From: Sphingobium sp. WTD-1 | GTDB lineage: Bacteria; Pseudomonadota; Alphaproteobacteria; Sphingomonadales; Sphingomonadaceae | DNA length: 64,000 nucleotides | NCBI RefSeq assembly: GCF_030128825.1 | Contig: NZ_CP119127.1 | Span: forward strand, 4,143,501-4,207,500 | Direction of reading: 5' to 3' | Shown here: one piece after another, positions 38,248-47,555 of the stretch | Layout: every line of letters begins with the position of its first letter | Position numbering within the stretch: the first letter of the stretch is position 1 | The notes under the pieces: model-generated | The model's database searches: none | Told to the model about the DNA's origin: nothing | What the model saw: only the letters and a program-made list of their open reading frames with translations | Translations under genes and position numbers: made by a program

Positions 38248-39159
38248 TCAGGCCGCGACCGGGGTCTTGGTGGCCGAAGCGGCGTAGATTTCGTCGATCG
38301 CCTCGCCCAGCGACGCGTTGAATTCGTCGTCGCTCATCTGGTGGCGCAGGTCGTTCAGCAGTGCGCGGCTGAAGCTGGCGATGATGCCGCGATTCTTGGC
38401 GAGTTCGACGCAGGCTTCGGTGCGGCTGAAACCACCCGACAGGGCGACGACGCGCAGCACCTTGGGGTGATCGACCAGCGGATCGAACAGGCCGGCCGTG
38501 GCGGGCAGCGAGAGCTTGAGCATCACCTGCTCGCCTTCGGGCAGGGCGTCGAGCTGCTTGAGGATTTCCTCCAGCAGGATCGCGTCGGCCTCGGCGCGTT
38601 CGGGCGACTTGATGTTCACTTCCGGCTCGATGATCGGCATCAGGCCGCCGGCCAGCACCTGCTTGCCGACTTCGAATTGCTGGGCGACGACAGCAGCGAT
38701 GCCCTCGCGGTTGGCGAGGTTGACGACCGAGCGTTCCTTGGTGCCGAACACGCCCAGGCCCTTGGCGCGGGCGAGCAGTGCGTCGAGCTCGGGCATCGGC
38801 TTCATCAGCTGCACGCCGTTCGCCTCGTCCTCAAGCCCCTTGTCGATCTTGATGAAGGGCACGACGCCGCGTTCGAGCAGCGCGGTCGGGGTCGGCTTGC
38901 CGTCGACGGTGCCGTCCATGGTACGCTCGAACAGGATCGCGCCCAGCACCTTGTCGCCGGTGAAGGCGGGCGAGGTGATGACACGGCTGCGCATGCCATG
39001 GATCAGGCCGAACATCTCCTCGTCATTGGTCCAGGCGCTTTCCTCCACGCCATAGCCCTTGAGCGCCTTGGGCGTGGAACCGCCGCTCTGGTCAAGCGCG
39101 GCGATAAAGCCCTGACCTTCGGAAACCTTCTTGACCATGTCCTGATCCAGCATCTGCAC
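38248..39159 (-). CDS. Fructose-bisphosphate aldolase class I, 303 aa
   Basis: Schiff-base aldolase of glycolysis and gluconeogenesis, converting fructose-1,6-bisphosphate to triose phosphates. Motifs: GFIAALDQSGGSTPKAL, ILFERTMD, VPFIKIDKG, QVLAGGLMPIIEPEVNIKS, EQVMLKLSLP (Schiff-base Lys region) and VVALSGGFSRTEAC. The length of 303 matches the bacterial class I form (FdaB-like). Belongs functionally with pgk, gap and tkt further along the same strand; two plus-strand genes intervene. Confidence 0.94.
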   Translation of the reverse strand: MQMLDQDMVKKVSEGQGFIAALDQSGGSTPKALKGYGVEESAWTNDEEMFGLIHGMRSRVITSPAFTGDKVLGAILFERTMDGTVDGKPTPTALLERGVVPFIKIDKGLEDEANGVQLMKPMPELDALLARAKGLGVFGTKERSVVNLANREGIAAVVAQQFEVGKQVLAGGLMPIIEPEVNIKSPERAEADAILLEEILKQLDALPEGEQVMLKLSLPATAGLFDPLVDHPKVLRVVALSGGFSRTEACVELAKNRGIIASFSRALLNDLRHQMSDDEFNASLGEAIDEIYAASATKTPVAA

Positions 39160-39398
39160 ATACCTTCTCTTTGGAGGGCGCCACCCCCTCGGTGGCGCGC
39201 AAAACAGGAAGCCGCCAGTCTAAAACTGGCGATATAATGGGCCGCCCTGCGACCGGGCGCCTTTACCGGGCTGTTAGCCAGTCCCATGTCGCACCGCAAG
39301 ATGCTTGGATCGTTACGACGACGGGACGGCCGCCAATATCGTTGGCGCGTGCGAACCCGCCTGATAGGCTGTCGGTCAGTGTGTCGAATGGAGGAAGA

Positions 39399-39911
39399 AT
39401 GGGGGGCGGAAAGATGCGGCTTGCCATGGCCGCAGCCTTGATGGTGGGGCTGCTTGATATCGGACCGGCGCAGGCAGCGCCCAAGCCGGTGGTCGGCGAG
39501 ATGGCGCCGGATTTCGAACTGACGCTGATCGACGGCAGCACGGTGTCGCTGGCGGAGCTGAAGGGCCAGGTGGTGCTGCTCAATTTCTGGGCGACATGGT
39601 GCGTGCCGTGCCGCAAGGAGTTGCCGACGCTCGACAGCTATTATGGGCTCCAGAAGAAACATGGGCTGAAGATGTTCGCGATCACGACCGAGGGATCGGT
39701 GCCGATCGCCCAGTTGAAGCAATTGTTCGCGGCGATGCACATCCCTTCGGCCAAAAGGATCAAGGGCCCCTATGGCCCGCTGACCGGGGTGCCCACCAAC
39801 TTCGTCATCGATCGGGCGGGCCGGCTGCGCTACGCCAAGTCCGGCGCGTTCGAGCTGGATGATCTCAATGCGCTGCTGGTGCCCTTGCTCAACGAACAAC
39901 CGCCGGCCTGA
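39399..39911 (+). CDS. TlpA/ResA-like thioredoxin, exported, 170 aa
   Basis: Periplasmic thiol-disulfide oxidoreductase. Signal peptide (MRLAMAAALMVGLLDIGPAQAA), then a thioredoxin fold: GEMAPDFELTLIDGSTVSL, VVLLNFWATWCVPCRKELP with the CVPC active site, the VPTNFVIDRAGRLRYAKSG stretch with the cis-Pro region. Start at 39399, because GGAGG ends four bases before; ATG 39414 is an alternative that also keeps the signal peptide. The open frame to 39171 is only leader. Could serve cytochrome c maturation or general disulfide reduction; no ccm genes are in the window. Confidence 0.9.
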   Translation: MGGGKMRLAMAAALMVGLLDIGPAQAAPKPVVGEMAPDFELTLIDGSTVSLAELKGQVVLLNFWATWCVPCRKELPTLDSYYGLQKKHGLKMFAITTEGSVPIAQLKQLFAAMHIPSAKRIKGPYGPLTGVPTNFVIDRAGRLRYAKSGAFELDDLNALLVPLLNEQPPA

Positions 39912-39990
39912 GGCAATTTTCCGTTGCATTGCACAATGAAACTTCCGTCATCCGGTTGAAAGCCGGACCGGGGGTGACCATTAGGGCGGC

Positions 39991-41202
39991 ATGACCCATT
40001 CTGCCGCCCTGCCCCTGCCGCGCGATGATGCGCCCCTGTCACGCTTTGCCATATTGCTGATGGCGGTCGCGTGCGGGACGATGGTCGCGAACCTCTATTA
40101 TGCCCAGACGCTGATCGACGTGATCGGGCCGGAGATCGGCATGTCGGCCGGGGTCGCGGGCCTCATCACCACGCTAACGCAGCTTGGCTATGGCCTGGGC
40201 ATCATCCTGGTGGTGCCGCTGGCCGACCTGTTCGAGAACCGGCGGATCGTGCTGATATCGGCAGTGGCGACGGTGCTGGGCTGTATCGCCATCGCCCTGT
40301 CCAATGGCCCGGCCACCTTCCTGATCGCGTCGGTCATGACCGGCGTGGGCGCGACCGGGGTGCAGGTGCTGATTCCGCTGGCCTCTCACCTCGCCCCGCC
40401 CGAGCGGCAGGGCCGCGTGGTCGGCACGGTGATGAGCGGCCTGCTGTTCGGCATCATGTTGTCGCGGCCGACCGCCAGCTTCCTCGCCGGATCGGTGGGC
40501 TGGCGGGCGACATTCCTGCTGTCGGCCGGGGTGATTGCGCTGGTCGCGATCGCACTGCTGATCGCCTGCCCCCAGCGCCGACCCAAGGGGGGCATGCATT
40601 ATGGCGAAGTGCTGGCCTCCACCTTCTCGCAGCTCGGCAAATATCGCGTCGTGCGGATGCGCGCCTTCTACCAGGCGTCGATGTTCGCGGCGTTCAACCT
40701 GTTCTGGACAGCCGCGCCGCTGAGCCTGATCCATGACTTTGGCCTCAGCCATAATGGCATCGGCGCCTTTGCGCTGGCGGGTGCGGGCGGCGCGCTGGTG
40801 GCGCCGGTGGCGGGCTGGCTGGCCGATCGACGGCTGACAGGCCCGGCCTCGCTCGGCGCGCTGATTGCGCTCGCCATCGGCTTCCTGCTGGCGGACTGGA
40901 CGGTGGCGGCGGGCAGCCTGATCGGCTTCACCATCATGGCGGTGCTGATCGATGCGGCGGTGCAGGTCAGCCAGATCACCGGGCAGAAGCTGATCTTCTC
41001 GCTCGATCCCCATGCGCGCGGCCGGATCAACGCGGCCTATATGACAGTGATGTTCGTGGTCGGGGCGCTGGGATCGGTGATCGGATCGACCACCTACGAA
41101 GCGGGCGGCTGGAGCCTGAGCGCGATCGCCGGTGCGGCGATCGGCGGCGTAGCCGCGCTGGTCTTCATCCTGTTCGACCGAGGCGCCAGCGCCTCGCGCT
41201 GA
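39991..41202 (+). CDS. MFS transporter, 403 aa
   Basis: Twelve-helix major facilitator of the drug/sugar-efflux type (AraJ/YgaY-like). Visible: LLMAVACGTMVANLYYAQTLIDVIG, TLTQLGYGLGIILVVPLADLFENRRIVL (the loop 2-3 motif), FLIASVMTGVGATGVQVLIPL, and SGLLFGIMLSRPTASFLAGSVGWRATFL. The substrate is not predictable. A small palindrome CATTGCACAATG lies at 39927-39938, 53 bases before its start, and may be an operator. Convergent with pgk across a repeat element. Confidence 0.9.
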   Translation: MTHSAALPLPRDDAPLSRFAILLMAVACGTMVANLYYAQTLIDVIGPEIGMSAGVAGLITTLTQLGYGLGIILVVPLADLFENRRIVLISAVATVLGCIAIALSNGPATFLIASVMTGVGATGVQVLIPLASHLAPPERQGRVVGTVMSGLLFGIMLSRPTASFLAGSVGWRATFLLSAGVIALVAIALLIACPQRRPKGGMHYGEVLASTFSQLGKYRVVRMRAFYQASMFAAFNLFWTAAPLSLIHDFGLSHNGIGAFALAGAGGALVAPVAGWLADRRLTGPASLGALIALAIGFLLADWTVAAGSLIGFTIMAVLIDAAVQVSQITGQKLIFSLDPHARGRINAAYMTVMFVVGALGSVIGSTTYEAGGWSLSAIAGAAIGGVAALVFILFDRGASASR

Positions 41203-41220
41203 CGCCGATCACAGTCCTTC

Positions 41221-41282
41221 GTCATTGCGAGCGCAGCGAAGCAATCCATGGATTGCCACGGCGCTTCGCGCCTCGCAATGAC
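41221..41282. repeat. GTCATTGCGAG...-type inverted repeat between convergent genes
   Basis: Begins GTCATTGCGAGCGCAGCGAA and ends CCTCGCAATGAC, with CAATCCATGGATTG at the centre. Related to the perfect inverted repeat at 13582-13648, sharing the terminal GTCATTGCGAG and AAGCAATCCA parts. It lies between the MFS stop and the pgk stop and may act as a hairpin terminator for both. Confidence 0.72.
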
Positions 41283-41290
41283 GAGATGCC

Positions 41291-42493
41291 TTAGGCGTAG
41301 AGGGCCTTCACGCCCGGCAGTTCCTTGCCTTCCATCCATTCGAGGAAGGCGCCGCCAGCGGTCGAGATGAAGGTGAAGTCGGCGGCCGCGCCCGCATGGT
41401 TGAGCGCGGCGACGGTGTCGCCACCGCCCGCGACCGAGACCAGCTGGCCTTCCTTGGTGAGCGCCGCCGCGGTCTTGGCAAGGGCGACGGTCGCCGCGTC
41501 GAACGGTGCGATCTCGAACGCACCGAGCGGACCGTTCCACACCAGGGTGCGGCAATTCTTGAGCGCATCGCCCAGCGCCTCGACCGCAGCCGGGCCGACG
41601 TCGAGGATCATTTCGTCTTCCGCGACTTCATGGACGTTGCAGGTGCGCACCGACGGCGGGTTGGCGGCAAATTCCTTCGCCACGACCACGTCATAGGGCA
41701 GATGGATGATGCAGCCGGCTTCCTCGGCCTTGTCGAAGATGGCGTCGGCCGTGTCGGCCAGATCCTTTTCGCACAGCGACTTGCCGACATCGACGCCGCG
41801 GGCGTGGAGGAAGGTGTTGGCCATGCCGCCGCCGATGATCAGATGATCGACCTTGGTGACGAGATTGTTGAGCACGTCGAGCTTGGTCGACACCTTGGCG
41901 CCGCCGACGACGGCCGCGACCGGCTTGACCGGGGCACCGAGCGCGGCTTCGAGCGCGTCCAGTTCCTTCTCCATCGAGCGGCCGGCAAAGGCGGGCAGCT
42001 TGTGGGCCAGCCCCTCGGTCGAGGCATGGGCGCGGTGCGCGGCGGAAAAGGCGTCGTTGACATAGAGGTCGCCGATCGCGGCGATCGCATCGACCAGCGC
42101 GGGGTCGTTCTTTTCCTCGCCGGCATGGAAGCGGGTATTTTCGAGGATCGCAATGTCGCCGTTGCGCATGACCTTGATGCCGTCGGTCGCGGCCTCACCC
42201 TGGCAGTCGGGAATGAACTGCACCTCGCGGCCCAGCACCTGGGTCAGCGGACGGGTGATCTTGCTCAGCGAAAATTCCGGGTTCTTCTGCCCCTTGGGCC
42301 GGCCGAAATGAGCCAGGATCAGCACCTTGGCGCCGCGATCAGCCAGTTCCAGGATGGTCGGCATCGCCGCGCGCAGACGGGTGTCATCGCTGACCGAACC
42401 GTCCTGCATCGGCACGTTCAGATCCTCGCGCACCAGCACCACCTTGCCGGTGATGTCGCCCATGTCGTCGAGTGTCTTGAACGGCTTTGCCAT
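41291..42493 (-). CDS. pgk: Phosphoglycerate kinase, 400 aa
   Basis: Glycolytic enzyme transferring phosphate from 1,3-bisphosphoglycerate to ADP. Motifs: [65 protein letters not shown], and near the C-terminus [14 protein letters not shown] and [18 protein letters not shown]. Normal length. Minus strand, following gap with a strong terminator in the 71-base gap between them, so pgk probably has its own promoter as well as any read-through. Confidence 0.98.
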   Translation of the reverse strand: MAKPFKTLDDMGDITGKVVLVREDLNVPMQDGSVSDDTRLRAAMPTILELADRGAKVLILAHFGRPKGQKNPEFSLSKITRPLTQVLGREVQFIPDCQGEAATDGIKVMRNGDIAILENTRFHAGEEKNDPALVDAIAAIGDLYVNDAFSAAHRAHASTEGLAHKLPAFAGRSMEKELDALEAALGAPVKPVAAVVGGAKVSTKLDVLNNLVTKVDHLIIGGGMANTFLHARGVDVGKSLCEKDLADTADAIFDKAEEAGCIIHLPYDVVVAKEFAANPPSVRTCNVHEVAEDEMILDVGPAAVEALGDALKNCRTLVWNGPLGAFEIAPFDAATVALAKTAAALTKEGQLVSVAGGGDTVAALNHAGAAADFTFISTAGGAFLEWMEGKELPGVKALYA

Positions 42494-42524
42494 GATCGCT
42501 CCTAGAATTTGGAATTATATCAGA

Positions 42525-42555
42525 AGAAAAACCCCGCCGGTTGGTCCGGCGGGGC
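42525..42555 (-). terminator. Rho-independent terminator after gap
   Basis: Perfect 9-bp GC stem (42554-42546 with 42540-42532), 5-base loop, then TTTTTCTTCT on the minus strand. It lies between gap (stop at 42565) and pgk (start at 42493). Confidence 0.9.
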
Positions 42556-42564
42556 TGGGAAGGC

Positions 42565-43575
42565 TTAGAGGAACTTCGCCATGACACCCGAGGTGTCGAT
42601 CATGCGGTTCGAGAAGCCCCATTCATTGTCGTACCAGCTGAGCACGCGGACCAGGTTGCCCTCGATCACGGCCGTTTCCAGGCTGTCGACGGTCGAGCTG
42701 CGCGGATCGCCATTATAGTCGATCGAGACCAGCGGCTCGTCCGAATAGCCCAGAATGCCCTTGAGCGGGCCGGATTCCGACGCAGCCTTGAGCAGGCCGT
42801 TGACTTCCTCGACCGTGGTGGCGCGGCTGGGGATGAACTTCAGGTCGACGACCGAGACGTTCGGGGTCGGCACGCGGACCGACGAACCGTCCAGCTTGCC
42901 CTTGAGCGCGGGCAGAACCTCACCCACGGCGCGGGCGGCACCGGTGGTGGTCGGGATCATCGACAGGGCAGCGGCGCGGGCGCGACGCATGTCCTTGTGG
43001 ATCTGGTCCAGCGTGTTCTGGTCGTTGGTGTAGCTGTGGATCGTGGTCATGAAGCCGCGTTCGATGCCGATCGAATCGTTCAGCACCTTGGCGAGCGGCG
43101 CCAGGCAGTTGGTGGTGCAGCTGGCGTTCGAGATGATGATGTCGTCGGCGGTCAGTTCGTCATGGTTGACACCGAAGACGACAGTCTTGTCGACATTCGT
43201 GCCCGGTGCCGAGATGACGACGCGCTTGGCGCCGGCGGTCAGGTGGGCGCCGGCCTTGTCCTTGCTGGTGAAGATGCCGGTGCATTCCAGGGCGATTTCG
43301 ACACCCAGTTCGGCATGCGGCAGGTTGGCGGGATCGCGCTCCGCCGTCACCTTGATCTTCTTGCCGTCGACCACCAGGAAATCGCCGTCGACGCTGACTT
43401 CGCCGGCCCAGTTGCCGTGGACCGAGTCGCGCTTGAACAGCAGGGCATTGGCCTTGGCATCGCCCAGGTCGTTGATGCTCACCAGTTCCAGATCATGGTC
43501 GGTGCGCGAGAGGATGGCGCGCGCCACCAGACGACCGATGCGGCCGAAACCGTTGATTGCTACCTTCGTTGCCAC
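42565..43575 (-). CDS. gap: Glyceraldehyde-3-phosphate dehydrogenase, type I, 336 aa
   Basis: NAD(P)-dependent oxidation of glyceraldehyde-3-phosphate. Motifs: [18 protein letters not shown] (NAD binding), [19 protein letters not shown] with the catalytic Cys, [22 protein letters not shown], and the C-terminal [16 protein letters not shown]. Thirty-six bases after tkt, hence tkt-gap is likely a transcription unit, closed by the terminator at 42525-42555. Confidence 0.98.
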   Translation of the reverse strand: MATKVAINGFGRIGRLVARAILSRTDHDLELVSINDLGDAKANALLFKRDSVHGNWAGEVSVDGDFLVVDGKKIKVTAERDPANLPHAELGVEIALECTGIFTSKDKAGAHLTAGAKRVVISAPGTNVDKTVVFGVNHDELTADDIIISNASCTTNCLAPLAKVLNDSIGIERGFMTTIHSYTNDQNTLDQIHKDMRRARAAALSMIPTTTGAARAVGEVLPALKGKLDGSSVRVPTPNVSVVDLKFIPSRATTVEEVNGLLKAASESGPLKGILGYSDEPLVSIDYNGDPRSSTVDSLETAVIEGNLVRVLSWYDNEWGFSNRMIDTSGVMAKFL

Positions 43576-43611
43576 TGCACTTGTCTCCCGGTTTGCGTGT
43601 AGGTCTTGGGC

Positions 43612-45579
43612 TCAGGCGCCGAGCGCGGCCTTGATCTGCGGAGCGATCTTGGCGGCGGTCAGGCCGAAATGGTCGTAGAGCACTTCGGCCGGAGCCGACG
43701 CGCCGAAGCTGTCGATGCCGAAGCGCAGGCCGTCAAGGCCGGTATAGCGTTCCCAGCCGAAGGTGGTGCCGGCCTCGATCGAGGCGCGCAGCACGCCGGC
43801 GGGCAGGATGTCGGCCTTGTAGGCGGCGTCCTGCGCGTCGAAATGGGCCCAACTGGGCATCGAGACGACGTCGGCGCCGATGCCCTGTTCTTCCAGCGCC
43901 TTGGCGGTGGCGACGGCGATCTCGACTTCCGAACCGGTGGCGAGCAGCACGACCTTGCGATCGGCGGTCGCGGCGACCAGGCGATAAGCGCCCTTGGCCG
44001 ACAGATTCTCGGACTTTTCCAGGCGCAGCTGCGGCAGGTTCTGACGGGTCAGGGCGAGAACCGACGGGCCGGTCGCATCCTTCAGTGCCAGTTCCCAGCA
44101 TTCCGCCGTCTCGACGATGTCGGCCGGGCGATAGACGTCGAGGTTCGGGATCATGCGCATCGACATGACATGCTCGATCGGCTGGTGGGTCGGGCCATCT
44201 TCGCCCAGACCAATCGAGTCATGGGTGAGGACGTGGATCACGCGCTGTTCCTGCAGCGCAGCGAGGCGGATGCCGGCGCGCATATAGTCGGAAAAGACCA
44301 GGAAGGTGCCACCATAGGGGATCACGCCGCCATGCAGCGCCATGCCGTTCATGGCGCAGGCCATGCCGAATTCGCGGATGCCATAATAGACATAGCGACC
44401 CGAATAATCGTCGCGGGTCAGCGGGCCGGTCGACTTGGTCTTGGTGTTGTTCGAGCCGGTAAGGTCGGCCGAGCCGCCAACGGTTTCGGGCAGCAGATCG
44501 TTGATCGCGCCCAGCGCCAGTTCGCTGGCCTTGCGAGTGGCGACCTTCTGCGGGTTGGCGATCAGGCTGTCGATATAGGCGTCGAGCGAGAAGCCGGCCG
44601 GCAGTTCGCCCGCCATGCGCCGCGAAAATTCAGCGCCCTCCGAAGCATTTGCCAGACGACCTTCCCATTCCTTGCGAACATCGCCGCCCTTGGCACCGAT
44701 CGCCTTCCAGGCAGCGTCGATGCCGGCGGGAACGACGAAGGGCTCGGCGGTCCAGCCGAGGAACTCGCGGGCGGCGGCGACTTCGGCCTCGCCCAGCGCC
44801 GAGCCATGGACGCCCGAGGTGCCGGCCTTGTTCGGCGCGCCATAGCCGATCTTGGTGGCGCAGGCGATCAGCGAGGGACGCGGATCGGCCAGCGCTTCAT
44901 CGATGGCGCGGCGCACGTCGGCGACGTCATGGCCGTCGCACGACACGACATGCCAGCCGGTTGCGGCATAGCGGGCGCGGACATCTTCGTTGCTCGACAG
45001 GTCGACGGCGCCGTCGATGGTGATCTTGTTGTCGTCCCACAGCACGATCAGGCGCGACAGGTTGAGGTGACCGGCGAGGCCGATCGCCTCATGGTTGATG
45101 CCTTCCATCAGGCAGCCGTCGCCGGCGATCACCCAGGTGCGGTGATCGACCAGATCGTCGCCGAACTCCGCATTCAGGTGACGCTCGGCAATCGCCATGC
45201 CGACGGCGGTGGCGAGGCCCGAACCCAGCGGGCCGGTGGTCGCCTCGACCCCTGCCAGCTCGAAATTCTCCGGGTGGCCGGCGCAGGGCGAACCGAGCTG
45301 GCGGAAGTTGCGGATGTCATCCATCGTCGGACGGGCATAGCCGGTGAGGTTCAGCAGCGAGTAGATCAGCATCGAGCCATGGCCGGCCGACAGCACAAAA
45401 CGGTCGCGATCGGCCCATTTCGGCGCGGTCGGATCGAACTTCACATAATCCTTGAACAGCACGGTAGCGACATCGGCCATGCCCATCGGCATGCCGGGAT
45501 GGCCGCTGTTGGCAGCCTGCACGGCGTCCATGGAAAGCGCCCGGATGGCGTTGGCGAGCTGCGTGTCGGAAACGGTCAT
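43612..45579 (-). CDS. tkt: Transketolase, 655 aa
   Basis: Thiamine-diphosphate enzyme of the pentose phosphate pathway. Motifs: MDAVQAANSGHPGMPMGMAD, VLSAGHGSMLIYSLL, the thiamine-diphosphate loop GDGCLMEGINHEAIGLAGHL ending in the NKIT segment, GEDGPTHQPIEHV and ALTRQNLPQL. Full length. First gene of tkt-gap, divergent from the small coiled-coil/zapA genes. Confidence 0.97.
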   Translation of the reverse strand: MTVSDTQLANAIRALSMDAVQAANSGHPGMPMGMADVATVLFKDYVKFDPTAPKWADRDRFVLSAGHGSMLIYSLLNLTGYARPTMDDIRNFRQLGSPCAGHPENFELAGVEATTGPLGSGLATAVGMAIAERHLNAEFGDDLVDHRTWVIAGDGCLMEGINHEAIGLAGHLNLSRLIVLWDDNKITIDGAVDLSSNEDVRARYAATGWHVVSCDGHDVADVRRAIDEALADPRPSLIACATKIGYGAPNKAGTSGVHGSALGEAEVAAAREFLGWTAEPFVVPAGIDAAWKAIGAKGGDVRKEWEGRLANASEGAEFSRRMAGELPAGFSLDAYIDSLIANPQKVATRKASELALGAINDLLPETVGGSADLTGSNNTKTKSTGPLTRDDYSGRYVYYGIREFGMACAMNGMALHGGVIPYGGTFLVFSDYMRAGIRLAALQEQRVIHVLTHDSIGLGEDGPTHQPIEHVMSMRMIPNLDVYRPADIVETAECWELALKDATGPSVLALTRQNLPQLRLEKSENLSAKGAYRLVAATADRKVVLLATGSEVEIAVATAKALEEQGIGADVVSMPSWAHFDAQDAAYKADILPAGVLRASIEAGTTFGWERYTGLDGLRFGIDSFGASAPAEVLYDHFGLTAAKIAPQIKAALGA

Positions 45580-45753
45580 AGCGGGAAAATGTCTTTCATG
45601 ACTGGCATGGAATGGCCCGCGCGAACGGGCGAGTCGATTTGGGTTCCCTTTGTCGCGTCAATCCCCATGCGTCAACCGCGGGCGGGGCGTGGCGCGCGGC
45701 AAGCCGTCCAAACAGCGCTTTTGCAAGGCGAAAACATTGGCTATGCAGAAAAT

Positions 45754-45945
45754 ATGGCAAGCGACCGCATGATGCAGGCGATCGGCACGCTGGAGCGTGC
45801 GATCAGTCGGCTTGAACAGAATGTGGCCAGCCTTTCGCAGGCTGTCCCCCACGCCAATTCCGGCATCGACCAGATGGCCGCCCAGGCGGCATTGCGATCG
45901 CTGGACGACCTGATCGGGGAATTGAAGGGGCGCGCCGATGGCTGA
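45754..45945 (+). CDS. Small coiled-coil protein upstream of zapA, 63 aa
   Basis: Small acidic helical protein: MMQAIGTLERAISRLEQNVA is a heptad-type coiled coil, followed by a proline break and a second helix (MAAQAALRSLDDLIGELKGR). The gene overlaps zapA by 8 bases, showing translational coupling. Similar small coiled-coil genes (DUF4164-like) precede zapA in other alphaproteobacteria, so a ZapA/FtsZ-related role is a reasonable inference; this is by position only. It is normally hidden inside a long spurious frame. No strong ribosome site is visible (CAGAAAAT). Confidence 0.7.
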   Translation: MASDRMMQAIGTLERAISRLEQNVASLSQAVPHANSGIDQMAAQAALRSLDDLIGELKGRADG

Positions 45946-46273
45946 AATCATGCTGCAGATCGCCGGCCGGCAATATCAATTGCGCTGCCGCGATGGCGAG
46001 GAGGCACATATGGCGCATCTGGCCCAGATCATCGAGGACAAGGCCTATCAGGCGCAGCGCAGCACGCCGGGCCTGACCGAGGTGCGCACCTTGCTGTTCG
46101 CGGCGCTGTTCATGGCGGACGAACTTAACGAACTGAAACGCGCCGCGGCGGGCCGGCAGGAGCAATTGGCGCTGGACGGCGATGACGAGCCCGCCGCCCG
46201 CGCGGTCGAGGCTTTGGCCGCGCGCGTAGAAAAGCTGAGCGAGGCTCTTGCCGCCCGCGCTGCCGACGCCTAG
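45938..46273 (+). CDS. zapA: Cell division protein ZapA, 111 aa
   Basis: FtsZ-ring stabilising protein. The N-terminal ZapA fold (EIMLQIAGRQYQLRCRDGEEAHM) and the following coiled coil (LAQIIEDKAYQ, LLFAALFMADELNELKRAAA, then a C-terminal helix) match the alphaproteobacterial family. It is directly followed by 6S RNA and the 5-formyl-THF cyclo-ligase, the classic zapA-ssrS-ygfA order. Confidence 0.92.
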   Translation: MAEIMLQIAGRQYQLRCRDGEEAHMAHLAQIIEDKAYQAQRSTPGLTEVRTLLFAALFMADELNELKRAAAGRQEQLALDGDDEPAARAVEALAARVEKLSEALAARAADA

Positions 46274-46285
46274 ATTGGCGGCGAC

Positions 46286-46438
46286 GGGCACTGCCTGGTG
46301 CGAGCTTTAGCGAACATCCCTGAGGCGATAATCACATCCACGGGGGCTGTCCCTGGGCGGGCTCTGGCCCGATCTACATGGTCCCCACCTGACGTTGAGG
46401 CGTCAGAGGATATTCCAGCAAACGGCCAAGGCGGTCCC
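46286..46438 (+). ncRNA. ssrS: 6S RNA
   Basis: Regulator of RNA polymerase that mimics an open promoter. It lies in the 196-base gap between zapA and the 5-formyl-THF cyclo-ligase gene, the conserved location of ssrS. The ends pair (GGGCACTGCCTGG near 46286 with CCAAGGCGGTCCC near 46438), and the interior holds paired GC segments (GGGCGGGCTCTGGCCCG) flanking purine-rich internal loops. There is no ORF. Boundaries are estimated from the terminal stem. Confidence 0.82.
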
Positions 46439-46469
46439 GTCACCCTGCCCCTACCAGCAAAGGCACCCC

Positions 46470-47051
46470 ATGCCCGACGACAGTGATGCCGCCGACAAGT
46501 CGACCCTGCGCGCGATCGCCCGGCAGCGGCGGCGCAACTTCGTCGCCTCGCTCGACGCGCTGACCCACAGGCTGGCGTTCAAGGCCATCCCCTCCCCGCT
46601 CGCCCAGCGCATCGCCGACGCGCAGGTGATCGCGCTCTACATGGCGCTGGATGACGAGGCGCCGGCGCAGCGACTGGCCCCGCAACTGGGCGTGATGGGC
46701 AAGCAGGTGGCGTTGCCGCGCGTGCTCGATCGGTTGGGCAGCATGGACTTCCTGCTGTGGCGCCCCGAGGACCAGCTGTTCCCCGGCCTGTTCGGCACCA
46801 GCCACCCCGAACCGTCGGGCGGTGCGGTGGCGCCCGACGTCATCATCGCGCCGCTGCTGGCTTTCGACCGGCGGATGAATCGCCTGGGCCAGGGCGGCGG
46901 CTATTATGATCGCGCCTTTGCCCGCCATCCCGATGCCTTGCGCGTCGGCCTTGCCTGGTCAGTGCAGGAACTGGATGATGTGCCCGCCGACCCGTGGGAT
47001 CTGCCGCTCGACATGATCCTGACCGAAACCGCCGTGATCGAGGCAGGCTGA
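46470..47051 (+). CDS. 5-formyltetrahydrofolate cyclo-ligase, 193 aa
   Basis: Converts 5-formyl-THF to 5,10-methenyl-THF with ATP. Motifs: KSTLRAIARQRRRNFVASLD at the N-terminus, VIALYMALDDEAPAQRLAPQL, and the conserved APLLAFDRRMNRLGQGGGYYDRAF. Start at 46470 (MPDDSDAADK), after the 6S RNA gene; the longer frame to 46395 would begin inside the RNA. Adjacent DUF2842 gene starts 6 bases later. Confidence 0.94.
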   Translation: MPDDSDAADKSTLRAIARQRRRNFVASLDALTHRLAFKAIPSPLAQRIADAQVIALYMALDDEAPAQRLAPQLGVMGKQVALPRVLDRLGSMDFLLWRPEDQLFPGLFGTSHPEPSGGAVAPDVIIAPLLAFDRRMNRLGQGGGYYDRAFARHPDALRVGLAWSVQELDDVPADPWDLPLDMILTETAVIEAG

Positions 47052-47056
47052 ACCCG

Positions 47057-47299
47057 ATGAGCATCGACCCACGCCATTATCACCAGCCCAGCTGGCGCAA
47101 GCCGGCCGGCATGTTCACCATCCTCGGGCTGATTTTGGCCTGGGCCGTGCTGGTCGGCAGCCTGTCGCCGCTGATCGGCCAGTTGCCGATGTGGGGCCAG
47201 GTGCCGGTCTATATTTTCCTGGGCCTGATCTGGATCTGGATCCTGCCGCTGCGGCGGCTGCTTGCCTGGATGGAAACGGGGCGCTGGCGTCAGGGTTAA
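47057..47299 (+). CDS. DUF2842 small membrane protein, 80 aa
   Basis: Two-helix membrane protein of unknown function found in alphaproteobacteria: PSWRKPAGMFTILGLILAWA (first helix), QVPVYIFLGLIWIWILPLRRLLAWME (second helix), with a GRW ending. It follows the cyclo-ligase gene by 5 bases and is probably cotranscribed. Confidence 0.85.
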   Translation: MSIDPRHYHQPSWRKPAGMFTILGLILAWAVLVGSLSPLIGQLPMWGQVPVYIFLGLIWIWILPLRRLLAWMETGRWRQG

Positions 47300-47555
47300 T
47301 CCCGATGCCCAGCCCATGGTGTTTCGCCTTATCCCTGAGCGTTAGGCGACCGTAACGGACGCATCGCGGCTTAGTGCGATGCCGGCGGCCCGCCGGAAAC
47401 GGGGGCAACGGCATGTCCATACGCCAGTCACCAGCATCGGCCGCCCGTGTCGCGGACAGCCCCCTCCTGTCATCCTGCATTCTCCGGGCGGCGCCACCCC
47501 GCACCGGTCCGAAGCCATGTCCGGTGGCGGGCGCACAGTGCAACAGGAGGCGTTG

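Noticed and set aside
43606..45945. 779-aa plus-strand frame across tkt
   Set aside because: Antisense of tkt. Only its last 63 codons (45754-45945) look like a gene, and those are reported separately.
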